Below are positions 56,778 through 64,000 of a stretch of 64,000 nucleotides of DNA, piece by piece. Numbering within the stretch: the first letter of the stretch is position 1; every line of letters starts with the position of its first letter. The position numbers were made by a program, and so were the translations under genes. This stretch comes from Chitinispirillaceae bacterium (lineage in GTDB: Bacteria; Fibrobacterota; Chitinivibrionia; Chitinivibrionales; Chitinispirillaceae), in assembly GCA_016929595.1 (NCBI GenBank), contig JAFGIN010000049.1:115941-179940 (forward strand), given 5' to 3'. The notes beneath the pieces are model-generated. The model was not told the origin of the DNA and did no database searches. It worked only from the letters and a program-made list of their open reading frames with translations.

Positions 56778-58076
56778 ATGCTGAAAAGGCTCGTAACATC
56801 TGTTTTTTTGATTTCTCTGTTTTCCATTACTCAGTCATCTGCTCAGAAAGTGTATCTCAAAGGACGGGTAATTGATAATAATAACAGCCCGGTGCAGGGT
56901 GCGCAGGTGAAATTGGTTAAAGCGAATAAAACACAAACAACAGATTCCCAAGGAAGATATTCTATTGAAACGGTCCTTATGAATGTTTTAAAGACCAGCA
57001 TGGTTTCCGATATGATCACCTGGCAAAATGGTGTTCTCTCGTTTAAAATGTCCGGAGTGCAAAAGCCGGTTCGTATCGATGTCTTTGATGTTAAAGGTCA
57101 AAAAATAAACAGTCTTGTGCAGGAAATTTCCGGAAATGGAATTTGCGAAACAAGAGTTCTTCCTGATGCTCTTCCGGAGGCGGTATACCTTGTAAAATTA
57201 CAGATTGCAAATAGTACAAATGTATTCAAGGTAATGAACATAAAAAACAAAAGCTATTCATTCGTTACGCCAGAGCTTTATTTTGAAACCTCACTGCAGA
57301 AACAGGCCGGCGCGGCATCATCAGGAGTTCTTGACTCACTCACAATAAGCAAAAATGGTTATCAGACAGTTAAACAGGCTGTGTATTCCTACAATGCAAA
57401 TGTAAATGATATCATATTAAAACCCGACCAGTCAAACGACGAAGGGCTTCCAAAAATTACTAATGGTCAGCAGGCCAGAACTACCCGCTACTGGGACTGT
57501 TGTAAACCGCATTGTGGCTGGCATTCCAATATGAGAATGTGCGATATTTCCGGTAATGATTTGAACGATAAAAATGCGAAGAGTGGTTGTGAAGGGGGGC
57601 CCGCATTCCAGTGTATGGATTATGCTCCTATCGAAATTAATAGTAAAGTTTCTTATGGATGGGCTGCATTTAATAATAGTCATGAAGCGCAATGTGGGGA
57701 TTGTTTCCAGCTTGATTTTCAGGGCTCAATAGCTGGTAAGCAGATGATCGTACAGGTCATAAATATCGGGGATGGTGGACAAAATGCTTTTGATCTACTG
57801 ATTCCTGGCGGTGGTGTAGGTGCCCTAAATGGTTGTTCCCGCCAGTGGAACAATGCTCCTTTAGGAGAAAGGTACGGTGGTTTTATGAAAACATGTGGAC
57901 AAAAAAGAGATTGCATTTATGGGATGTGTCAGCAGGCGTTTGGAAATAAACCACATCTGATGCGTGGATGTAACTGGTTTCTGGATTGGTTTAATATGGC
58001 AGACAACCCGAATGTAGTTTACAAGAAAGTTTCCTGTCCGCAGAAGATTAAAGATATTTCAAGAATCGGGAATTAG
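56778..58076 (+). CDS. GH45 endoglucanase with N-terminal sorting-like module
   Basis: 432 residues. An endo-beta-1,4-glucanase acting outside the cell. Signal peptide 1-23; a carboxypeptidase-regulatory-like domain (YLKGRVIDNNNSPVQGAQV, ~26-62); a type-9-sorting-like sandwich (~85-155; IDVFDVKGQKI, EAVYLVKLQ); a short beta segment (NGYQTVKQAV); then the GH45 domain from ~230. The family signature TTRYWDCCKPHC gives catalytic D240, and FDLLIPGGGVG gives the second acid D339. Many cysteines (CDISG, CEGG, CGDCF, RGCNWF) match the disulfide-rich fold. GH45 is rare in bacteria but known in Fibrobacter. The same N-terminal plan appears on the phosphatase at 30354. Confidence 0.93.
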   Translation: MLKRLVTSVFLISLFSITQSSAQKVYLKGRVIDNNNSPVQGAQVKLVKANKTQTTDSQGRYSIETVLMNVLKTSMVSDMITWQNGVLSFKMSGVQKPVRIDVFDVKGQKINSLVQEISGNGICETRVLPDALPEAVYLVKLQIANSTNVFKVMNIKNKSYSFVTPELYFETSLQKQAGAASSGVLDSLTISKNGYQTVKQAVYSYNANVNDIILKPDQSNDEGLPKITNGQQARTTRYWDCCKPHCGWHSNMRMCDISGNDLNDKNAKSGCEGGPAFQCMDYAPIEINSKVSYGWAAFNNSHEAQCGDCFQLDFQGSIAGKQMIVQVINIGDGGQNAFDLLIPGGGVGALNGCSRQWNNAPLGERYGGFMKTCGQKRDCIYGMCQQAFGNKPHLMRGCNWFLDWFNMADNPNVVYKKVSCPQKIKDISRIGN

Positions 58077-58112
58077 TGGTTGTTTCGCATTTGGTTTCCT
58101 TTTTGGCCGCTT

Positions 58113-58227
58113 GACCCACCCCCTGCCACCCTTTCAATGGACTCCAATGGAGGGGAATTGAGGCAATCGCGAACACACTCCCAAAAATTCCCCTCCTTGG
58201 AGGGGTGCCTGAAAGGCGGGGTGGGTT
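58113..58227. repeat. Long imperfect inverted repeat after the GH45 gene
   Basis: Arms ACCCACCCC...GGAGGGGAATT (left) and AATTCCCCTCC...GGGGTGGGT (right) pair with gaps over ~45 bp each, giving a ~115-bp palindromic unit. It begins 37 bp after the cellulase stop and may terminate or stabilise that transcript. The motif resembles GC-rich repeats found scattered in many environmental genomes. Confidence 0.5.
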
Positions 58228-58798
58228 GAGATGTCTGGAAACCTCTGCGGTCTCAATAAAAGATCTCCAGCGTTACGGAGTATTACAAAAAAACAAGGTA
58301 CTATATCGCAGGTTCACTCGCCTATTTTGTGCAATCACCGGAAAAAACACACATTCACTTGCCCTAAAAATCTGATTACTGGACGAAATCACGATCACCG
58401 GGCAAAAAAGAGGCGACTGAAACGGTTTTCATCCCTTTGAAGGCGAAAATGCTTCAGTGTTTATTCTGTGTAAAATCAGTGAAATTGTTTTTCCGGCTTT
58501 TGATTGCGATTTTCGGCCCGGTGATTCAGATTTTTTCCCCTTTGATTTGAAAAACGGGGCTTTTGAATTGATTTTTTGGCCCGGTGATTTCGATTTTGGG
58601 GGTAGTAAATTGAGAAAACCGGCAAGTGAAATAGTGATCAGGGCAAGTGGAACGATGGGTTTGGGCTGGTGGAGCAGGGGAACTGGCCGGTGTTTTACCA
58701 TTACAGAGCGGTGGATCGGATAGTTACCCGGGTGATAGGGAGAATTTAACAGGGGCACGTTGCAACGTCCCCTTATCAATAGATTCAAACCGATTCAA
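58228..58798. repeat. Gene-free stretch with short related repeat units
   Basis: About 570 bp. GGCCCGGTGATTC (58516-58528) and GGCCCGGTGATTT (58578-58590) sit in related ~37-bp units (about 58497-58533 and 58560-58596). Inverted relatives, GATCACCGGGCAAAAAAG near 58394 and AATCACCGG near 58334, lie to the left. Open frames on both strands here encode only this repeat and are not genes. Confidence 0.4.
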
Positions 58799-59038
58799 TC
58801 AGGTATTCTGTTCCTGAAGAGCGGTATTTGCCTGCTGAGTTTTACGTTTGCGAGCGGCTTTGGCGGCAGCTTCACCGAGTCGAACGTGGTAATCGCTGTA
58901 GTAGAGATGATGCCGTGGATCATCTTCATCAAAAGTATATTGTCCGGCTTCGTAAATTTCTGTAATTGCTTCCCTGAGATAGGTCCAGGCCTTGTTGTAA
59001 ATAAGTTGTGCTTCAGCCATTTTTTCTGGATCCGTCAT
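58799..59038 (-). CDS. Small helical protein or C-terminal fragment
   Basis: 79 residues from ATG 59038 (MTDPEKMAEAQ). Strongly helical, with AWTYLREAITEIYEAGQYTF in the middle and a Lys/Gln-rich tail. The reading frame extends further upstream to a TTG at 59164, but those residues are hydrophobic and random-looking, and no SD lies at either start; a good AAGGAGG exists at 59181-59187 but is out of reach. It resembles the C-terminal helices of some larger hypothetical proteins, so it may be a fragment. Two hairpins lie just upstream. Confidence 0.4.
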   Translation of the reverse strand: MTDPEKMAEAQLIYNKAWTYLREAITEIYEAGQYTFDEDDPRHHLYYSDYHVRLGEAAAKAARKRKTQQANTALQEQNT

Positions 59039-59070
59039 AATAAAAGGATAGATTGCCACAAAACAATGTA

Positions 59071-59127
59071 GCAAAAGACTAAGCTTTTGCAAATAATAAA
59101 ATTTTGTTACTGAATTATTAACAAAAT
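59071..59127 (-). other. Tandem hairpins upstream of the small helical gene
   Basis: GCAAAAG-n6-CTTTTGC (59071-59090) and ATTTTGTTA-n9-TAACAAAAT (59101-59127) are perfect 7-bp and 9-bp stems in succession. The second is followed on the minus strand by TTTATTATTTG, a weak T-run. They may be the end of a lost transcript or a leader of the 58799-59038 gene. Confidence 0.35.
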
Positions 59128-59303
59128 CAATAATTACTACAAAAACAGTGACAACATCAAGCAATTATACAATAAAGATAACCTCCTTAAAAAATCTTCC
59201 TGTTAAGAATATAATTTGAAAAAGTATACTTACCATCTTTTTTTGTAACTATTCATGTACATTGACACCAATGTTTACGTGACCGCTTGTGTTGAGCAGT
59301 AAT

Positions 59304-59382
59304 CGGGGTCGCTGTCGGTATCGGAATAGGGATCGATTCTCAAATGCGGAGTTTTTCGATGTCGATACCGATTGCGACCCCG
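59304..59382. repeat. Two-block perfect inverted repeat
   Basis: CGGGGTCGC-n3-CGGTATCG (59304-59323) is the exact complement in order of CGATACCG-n3-GCGACCCCG (59363-59382), with a 39-nt loop. The unpaired n3 gap is kept on both sides. It is GC-rich in an AT-rich gap, which suggests an inserted repeat unit. Confidence 0.55.
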
Positions 59383-59881
59383 ACCCCGACTTCAAAATGT
59401 AAGCCTCTGCATTATTCGGTCGTTGAAGTTGAGCTGATTTGGCATGTAGTATCTGCTGTTGTATAAAAACGGTACACAGTAAAGAGAAATATAAAAAATA
59501 TACCGTTTTTTTTTAAAAAATTTAGAAGGGGCATGTTTCTACAAGTAAAATGCAGAATGTAAAAACTATTGCGACCTTTGCGAAACGATTATATATTCAC
59601 TGTACCTCTTGTATTTCTACAAAAGCAAAAGCCTTCCTTGCTGCAAATGAGGATGGGGAAAAAACAACCAATGCGAAAAAGCACTACAACTAAAAAAAAA
59701 CATTGAAATTAGATGGTTTCGCTGGTTCATTTAAGTTCAAAAAAAGAATCTCCGTAAAAAGAAAAAACTTGCTTCAACAGTACTCACCAAATGTATTTTG
59801 ATAAAGCTCATACAAATTGTAATCGGACCATACAAGGTCTTTTAGCTTTCATTCGAAAACCGTAAAGGAGAATACCCCATC
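59383..59881 (+). terminator. Gene-free gap with a terminator-like hairpin at 59465-59514
   Basis: AAAAACGGTA (59465-59474) pairs with TACCGTTTTT (59501-59510), with T continuing to 59514. The loop is 26 nt, so strength is uncertain. The rest of the ~500 bp is AT-rich with no gene. AAAGGAG at 59864-59870 is the ribosome site of the next gene, 11 nt before its ATG. Confidence 0.4.
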
Positions 59882-60748
59882 ATGCTCTTAGGACATAACG
59901 AAGTACCGTTTCCAGATAATCCTCACTGCAAGCGTTGCTTGTCAAAGAACTGCCGTGAACTGCTGGTGCAACCACTTTTTCCCGGCAAGGTGATTTTTGT
60001 CCATCGCAAGAGGTTTTGTTCTATACCGGATTATGTTCCTTCCTGGCGAAATCAGGAGAATGGTGCTCCTGCACAGGAAGCTGCGCTTACTGATGATCTC
60101 GAAATTGTGAGTGGGCCGGTGACTGTCACTAATCCGCGCTGGGAGCGGAAGGAGAAGGAGAATGAGGGTGAGCAGGGAGAGAAGGTTAAGGGTGAGGTTA
60201 AGGTTAAGGTTAAGGGTGAGAATACCGAAGAAAAAGTATCATTTGGCGATACTATAATTCTTATGGCGGATGTTACTGGTATGCCTGAGGGCTCCGGAAT
60301 TACCTTCGATATTTATGAAATGTCAGAAGATCCGCCGATGTGTGTTGCTACTGCAAAGGGTAAAATTGCCAGTGGCATTGGTAAGGGTGAGTGGGTGGTT
60401 ACCGATAAAAGCGGTAAGGGTGAAGAGTCGAAGCTTGCGTTTGAGGGGATTGCTAAGAGTAAGGCAAGTGAGAAGTGTGAGATCAGGATTGTTGCTTCTG
60501 AAGATGAGTGTAAATTCACATTGTATGTCGATCCTGATGATCCGGAATCTTACGATGACAAAGCAATTTTAAAGGGTGTCAATTTCGACTACGAGCAGAT
60601 TAAAACTATTGCTGATGACAAGGTGAAAGGTGACGGTCTTTTTACAGTGCGTTTTACCGGCCTTGAAAAAGGTAGAAAATATCAACTGATTCACGATGAT
60701 GGGCAGCAGAGGCATTTAGTTCTGGAGGAGTATTACTATGGGAACTAA
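59882..60748 (+). CDS. Putative cargo/adaptor protein with Ig-like domain
   Basis: 288 residues, no signal peptide. The N-terminus has CKRCLSKNC (C17 onward) and FPGKVIFVHRKRF. The middle (~75-110) is Lys/Glu/Val-rich low complexity (KVKGEVKVKVKGE) encoded by a GGTTAA tandem repeat. Next comes an Ig-like sandwich (~118-215; FGDTIILMADVTGMPEGSG and KGEWVV), then a C-terminal domain with DDKAILKG...VRFTGLEKGRKYQLIHDDG. The last two recall domains in type VI or contractile-system cargo proteins, from memory of patterns such as DD.F.L and F.GL.PG..Y. It overlaps the next gene by 11 nt, so the products probably act together. Confidence 0.6.
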   Translation: MLLGHNEVPFPDNPHCKRCLSKNCRELLVQPLFPGKVIFVHRKRFCSIPDYVPSWRNQENGAPAQEAALTDDLEIVSGPVTVTNPRWERKEKENEGEQGEKVKGEVKVKVKGENTEEKVSFGDTIILMADVTGMPEGSGITFDIYEMSEDPPMCVATAKGKIASGIGKGEWVVTDKSGKGEESKLAFEGIAKSKASEKCEIRIVASEDECKFTLYVDPDDPESYDDKAILKGVNFDYEQIKTIADDKVKGDGLFTVRFTGLEKGRKYQLIHDDGQQRHLVLEEYYYGN

Positions 60749-63101
60749 AGAGAATGCTGCCGGACTCTGCTTGGTTACATTCAGAGAAGCAAAGCTTGGG
60801 TTTGAGGTTGAGCGGGATTACCGTGAAGAAGAAGGACAGTTGTTATGTGATCTTGAATATATTGAGGATAAGCATGTGTATGTATTTACAACAGATCCGA
60901 TCAGGCCTGAGAAATACCGGCTTGCAGGCGAGTATTTCGGTCTTGGAAAGGGTGAGTTTGCGATTGCACTTATCGACCACTACAAGGGACAGGATACACG
61001 TCCCTATAGTGATCAGGCTTGTAAGCATGTTATCATTCCATTTATCGTGAAAGGAAAGGAGCTTGAAATTTACGCCTGCCTTTCGCGAATTCAGCTCCCC
61101 TGGAAACGAATTGAAGAGATTATGAGGGATCCATCAAAGCGATGCTTCAAGATCGGTAATCCTTCAGGTGGATTGTGTTGGGTGCCAAATTGTGTTGACA
61201 GAAATCTTGCGGGTTTCAGTGGTGTCAATGATCCTCGGATTTCTAATCCTGGTAACAGCGTTGTGGTCATCGGTCTTTTCGATCATCTGCGTGAAGCTGA
61301 TCGGCGGGCTGATAAATTTCGAAGTAAACTGGACCTTTATCTTCAGAGACGATTTGACTGTAATGAATCGGGGGAATCTACTGAAGAGCAGTACCGCTTG
61401 CAGATGAAAAAATATGCTGCCGGATTGGTATTTAATCTTATAAACAGCTCGCATCCTCATGCTGATCGTTACAAAGCGGCACTTAAAAACAGCGGCAGGA
61501 ATCTCGAGGATTTTATCCATGAAGAAAATAAAAAGGAGGTTATGGCTTGGCAGGGAGCCGAAAAAGCGGCGTATTTTCTTGCACGATGGATTAACGATTC
61601 TGCAGGTATTTTCGAGCAGGTGCTCAATGATTATACAGCAACGAAAGATAATCAGGATCATTGGGATATGGTTACTGAGTTTTATTGCGGGCTGTTGAAC
61701 CGGTTCAACGAACTTTCCATAACACGGAAGTATATATCCGATAAATGGGATAATAAGGAGTCATGGCTTAACAAGTACCTGCTTAATGAGAATGCGTTCC
61801 AGGGGTATCGTAAGGTCACCGATGCAGTAACAGCGTTTCTTGTCGCAATGTCCACAATTGCCCATCGTAAGATCAAAATCGAAATTATAAAAGATACAAT
61901 AGAAAAGATCTACAGTACATGGTTTCGAGGTGTACAATTTGAGATTTTCCAAATAAAGTATATGCCCAAAGATCATAAATTTTTAAAGAGTCTGTTATCA
62001 AACAGGTCTGAACCAGATTTCTATTTAAATATTGAGCTTAGTAAAAAATGCAGGCCATTTGAGGAATTGGGTAATATTGCGGATGGTAAAATTCTACAGC
62101 GAGTGATAATTGGTTTGGAAATTATCAATGTTGCGATTGCAAGTACAAAGTGGTATGAATCATCTCGAAAAAAGCCTGAAAATTTTATAAATGGTGTCAA
62201 TACCATTGGAGCCATGTTAGATTCTGCAATAGCAATTCTTAATGCAAGCAAAAAGGTTGGTAAATTCCCTTTGGCTGTCTTCGGTGTACTTTCTGCAACA
62301 ATTGATTGTGGATTAGCTTTTTATGAAAGTACGGAGGAAGCTGCGAAACAAGACCAGGATGCAATGATAAGTAAAATCGTCACAGGTACCGGGGCAGCAA
62401 CAACAGCAGTTGGTTCTACAATGGTTGCAATTGCAGCATATAGTGCAGCAATTGCTTCTATAGTTCCTGGTGCTACGATGGCAACTATTGTAAGTACACT
62501 GTGGAGTTATGGTGCTGGGGCCACTATTACAGGAATCGGTTGTCCGATTGGGACTGCATTGATTTTTACCGGTGTAGTGATTTTTGCTGTCGGAACTGTG
62601 GCATATTATTTCACAAATGATTCAAAAACTGAGGAATGGCTCAAAGGTTGCGATTGGGGAGTAGAACCTGTTTGGCATTTCACGGAATCAGATGAATTCA
62701 ACAAACAATTAGATACAATTCACAGCCTTCTCTATTCGTTTACAGCAGAACCATGGTATGATCCGTGGAAAAAAATTGTCGGGATTCGGATAAAAAGCCC
62801 CCATTTTCAACCTGAAACAAAAATTAAGATTCAGGAAATTACTTTAAAGGGAAATAACCAATCAGAGAGCATTGTTTCCAGTCCGATATTGGTTGATGAG
62901 ACAATGCTGGCACCTGGTATTACATGCGAAGTTAAGAGGGAGGTTGAGGTTGATGTTGTCATAACCATTACACATAAAACACAGCTTACAGATCGAGATA
63001 GTGTAGAATCGAAAATTCTTATAGATCTTTTTGGAAATGGCAAAGTTATCTTACCAGAAAGAAACAACCCATTTTTATGTAAAGGGAAAGTCCATTTTTG
63101 A
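60738..63101 (+). CDS. Putative pore-forming effector-like protein
   Basis: 787 residues, no signal peptide. GGAGGAG lies 8 nt before the ATG, inside the previous gene. The N-terminal ~200 residues (LCLVTFREAKLGFEVERDY, YVFTTDPIRPEKY, IYACLSRIQLPW, VVVIGLFDHLREA) loosely follow the order of motifs in VasX / BTH_I2691-type effectors. The middle (~205-480) is helical. About 540-635 lies a glycine/alanine-rich hydrophobic tract with several potential membrane helices (TGTGAATTAVGSTMVAIAAY, IGTALIFTGVVIFAVGTVAY), fitting a membrane-inserting toxin. The C-terminal ~130 residues are beta-rich. Its stop overlaps the next start by 4 nt. No secretion genes lie in the window. Tentative. Confidence 0.5.
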   Translation: MGTKENAAGLCLVTFREAKLGFEVERDYREEEGQLLCDLEYIEDKHVYVFTTDPIRPEKYRLAGEYFGLGKGEFAIALIDHYKGQDTRPYSDQACKHVIIPFIVKGKELEIYACLSRIQLPWKRIEEIMRDPSKRCFKIGNPSGGLCWVPNCVDRNLAGFSGVNDPRISNPGNSVVVIGLFDHLREADRRADKFRSKLDLYLQRRFDCNESGESTEEQYRLQMKKYAAGLVFNLINSSHPHADRYKAALKNSGRNLEDFIHEENKKEVMAWQGAEKAAYFLARWINDSAGIFEQVLNDYTATKDNQDHWDMVTEFYCGLLNRFNELSITRKYISDKWDNKESWLNKYLLNENAFQGYRKVTDAVTAFLVAMSTIAHRKIKIEIIKDTIEKIYSTWFRGVQFEIFQIKYMPKDHKFLKSLLSNRSEPDFYLNIELSKKCRPFEELGNIADGKILQRVIIGLEIINVAIASTKWYESSRKKPENFINGVNTIGAMLDSAIAILNASKKVGKFPLAVFGVLSATIDCGLAFYESTEEAAKQDQDAMISKIVTGTGAATTAVGSTMVAIAAYSAAIASIVPGATMATIVSTLWSYGAGATITGIGCPIGTALIFTGVVIFAVGTVAYYFTNDSKTEEWLKGCDWGVEPVWHFTESDEFNKQLDTIHSLLYSFTAEPWYDPWKKIVGIRIKSPHFQPETKIKIQEITLKGNNQSESIVSSPILVDETMLAPGITCEVKREVEVDVVITITHKTQLTDRDSVESKILIDLFGNGKVILPERNNPFLCKGKVHF

Positions 63102-63694
63102 AACAAAAATTATTCAGAATCAAATCTTCAATGTTAGCGGTACTTCATATTGAGTCAGTTAGATCAGGTTTCTATACTATTGCTATTGTTTTGTTTTTGA
63201 TATTTATCTCAATGATGTTAATGACAATCCTGTTTGCAGTAATAGATAGAAAATCATTGTTTTCAAATACAGATATGATTTTTGGCAACATTGTAATAGT
63301 GTTTATTGGATTAGTATTACCTGCTATTATCTCAATATACGCTCATCGTTTCCCATCTGCCCCGAGAGTGCAATTCAATTGTGAAACACAAACAGTTACC
63401 TGGCAGAGTGGTCCAAATGAATTAGAAATTTCTTATGATAAGATTGCATTTGAAAAAAAAATGTTTTTAGTTAAAACAGGTACAGCATCTCATTCTGTTC
63501 TGATTCGTGCAATTTCAACAACACCTTTTTCCACTGCAGATAAACCGGAGGAAGACGCGAGACAGTTGTATATAAAGGACCTTTGTATGTATAATGCAGG
63601 TACCAGTGAAGAAGCGGATGAATCGATTGAAATTATAAAGTTGTTCATGGCTGGAAAATATGACGATTCACCATCGAAGTTTGACACTATTTGA
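63098..63694 (+). CDS. Two-helix membrane protein, candidate immunity protein
   Basis: 198 residues. It starts at TTG 63098 in a TTGA overlap with the previous stop; ATG at 63131 is the next option. Two transmembrane helices (YTIAIVLFLIFISMMLMTIL, ~27-48, and IVIVFIGLVLPAIISIYA, ~66-84) are followed by a soluble cytoplasmic or periplasmic domain of ~110 residues (PRVQFNCETQTVTWQ...). No family recognised. Small membrane proteins encoded directly after membrane-targeting effectors are commonly their immunity proteins, so that role is proposed by context only. Confidence 0.55.
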   Translation: MKQKLFRIKSSMLAVLHIESVRSGFYTIAIVLFLIFISMMLMTILFAVIDRKSLFSNTDMIFGNIVIVFIGLVLPAIISIYAHRFPSAPRVQFNCETQTVTWQSGPNELEISYDKIAFEKKMFLVKTGTASHSVLIRAISTTPFSTADKPEEDARQLYIKDLCMYNAGTSEEADESIEIIKLFMAGKYDDSPSKFDTI

Positions 63695-64000
63695 GTTTCC
63701 CGACAACAGCGATCCTAATATTAAAAAGTTATCCGCATTCGACTGGCCCTGATTAAATTCCTTATGCTTAATGAGAAGGTATATTGTATTTTCTTTTCGA
63801 ACCTGAACTAAAAAAGTTGCTTTCAGTTCGTTTGTTTACCTTACGAAATGCACATTGGAAAAAGAGATACCATCCTGAATGTTGATGGTAGACGTTTAAT
63901 CATCACAGGTTAAAAATTACTTATGAATGCCCATCTGCAGACAAATTATTCTCCAGTCAGATCTCTTGTGGAAAACAGCACATGCAACGTGTTGGTGAAA
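63695..64000 (+). other. Window-end stretch with a possible partial ORF (63923-64000)
   Basis: 306 bp. An ATG at 63923 opens 26 codons (MNAHLQTNYSPVRSLVENS...) to the window edge, with no SD. Its identity cannot be judged. AATGTTGATGGTA near 63879 matches part of the dispersed segment at 7988. Otherwise AT-rich and empty. Confidence 0.2.

Noticed and set aside
58429..58788. 119-codon minus-strand open frame with Ser/Pro/Lys repeats
   Set aside because: Its pattern is only the translation of the GGCCCGGTGATT repeat units.
58228..58798. Possible CRISPR array from repeated GGCCCGGTGATT
   Set aside because: Units are divergent, occur in both orientations, are not evenly spaced, and no cas genes are present.

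Overview
The window looks like a chromosomal segment from a Gram-negative bacterium of the Fibrobacterota (Fibrobacter / Chitinivibrionia-like) group. This is inferred from gene content, not from a marker gene: a GH45 endoglucanase (rare in bacteria outside this group), a fragment of the TIGR02147 family first described from Fibrobacter succinogenes, secreted proteins with carboxypeptidase-regulatory and type-9-sorting-like modules, and lipid A genes (lpxB and a late acyltransferase) that show an outer membrane. No rRNA, tRNA or CRISPR array was seen.

Layout. 1-2456: a minus-strand pair of secreted proteins joined by an ATGA overlap, one of them cut by the window edge. 2915-10630: mostly single genes (late acyltransferase, zinc-ribbon protein, EFR1-type ferredoxin, lipoprotein, DUF6515-like protein, PEBP, YfcE phosphodiesterase, LysM protein), with two clear terminators. 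10920-16746: argJ, then a 4.3 kb scrap-yard with remnants of three transposase families, an intact DTW-domain gene, a TIGR02147 fragment run into a beta-propeller fragment, and finally a second, diverged copy of the last 94 codons of argJ. 16806-29921: minus-strand genes for a giant cyclic beta-1,2-glucan synthase, a solo PTS enzyme I, an outer-membrane protein and YchF. 30354-32356: a secreted histidine-phosphatase protein followed by a REP-associated transposase. 32685-38349: minus-strand envelope proteins, including a 1400-residue Ig/PKD-like repeat protein.

38565-43734 is a tight plus-strand run: PHP phosphoesterase, mannose-1-phosphate guanylyltransferase, LpxB, a PEGA/thrombospondin-3 envelope protein and a 48-residue lipoprotein, the last three coupled by 4-nt overlaps. 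44183-52331 holds an FKBP isomerase, a response regulator, two hybrid histidine kinases and a methyltransferase. 52440-56323 holds malate dehydrogenase, argC and a site-2 protease with CBS domains. 56778-58076 is the GH45 cellulase. 58077-59881 is repeat-rich and almost gene-free. 59882-63694 is a three-gene cassette of an Ig-like/cargo-type protein, a 787-residue protein with a late glycine/alanine-rich hydrophobic hairpin region, and a two-helix membrane protein. I read it as a candidate pore-forming effector with an accessory and an immunity protein. It is the most novel-looking system here.

How the genes fit together. argJ and argC belong to one pathway but lie 43 kb apart. LpxB, the late acyltransferase, ManC and the many signal-peptide proteins make this an envelope-building region. 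The GH45 enzyme and the histidine-phosphatase protein share an N-terminal secretion-type module, which suggests a common export or surface-attachment route.
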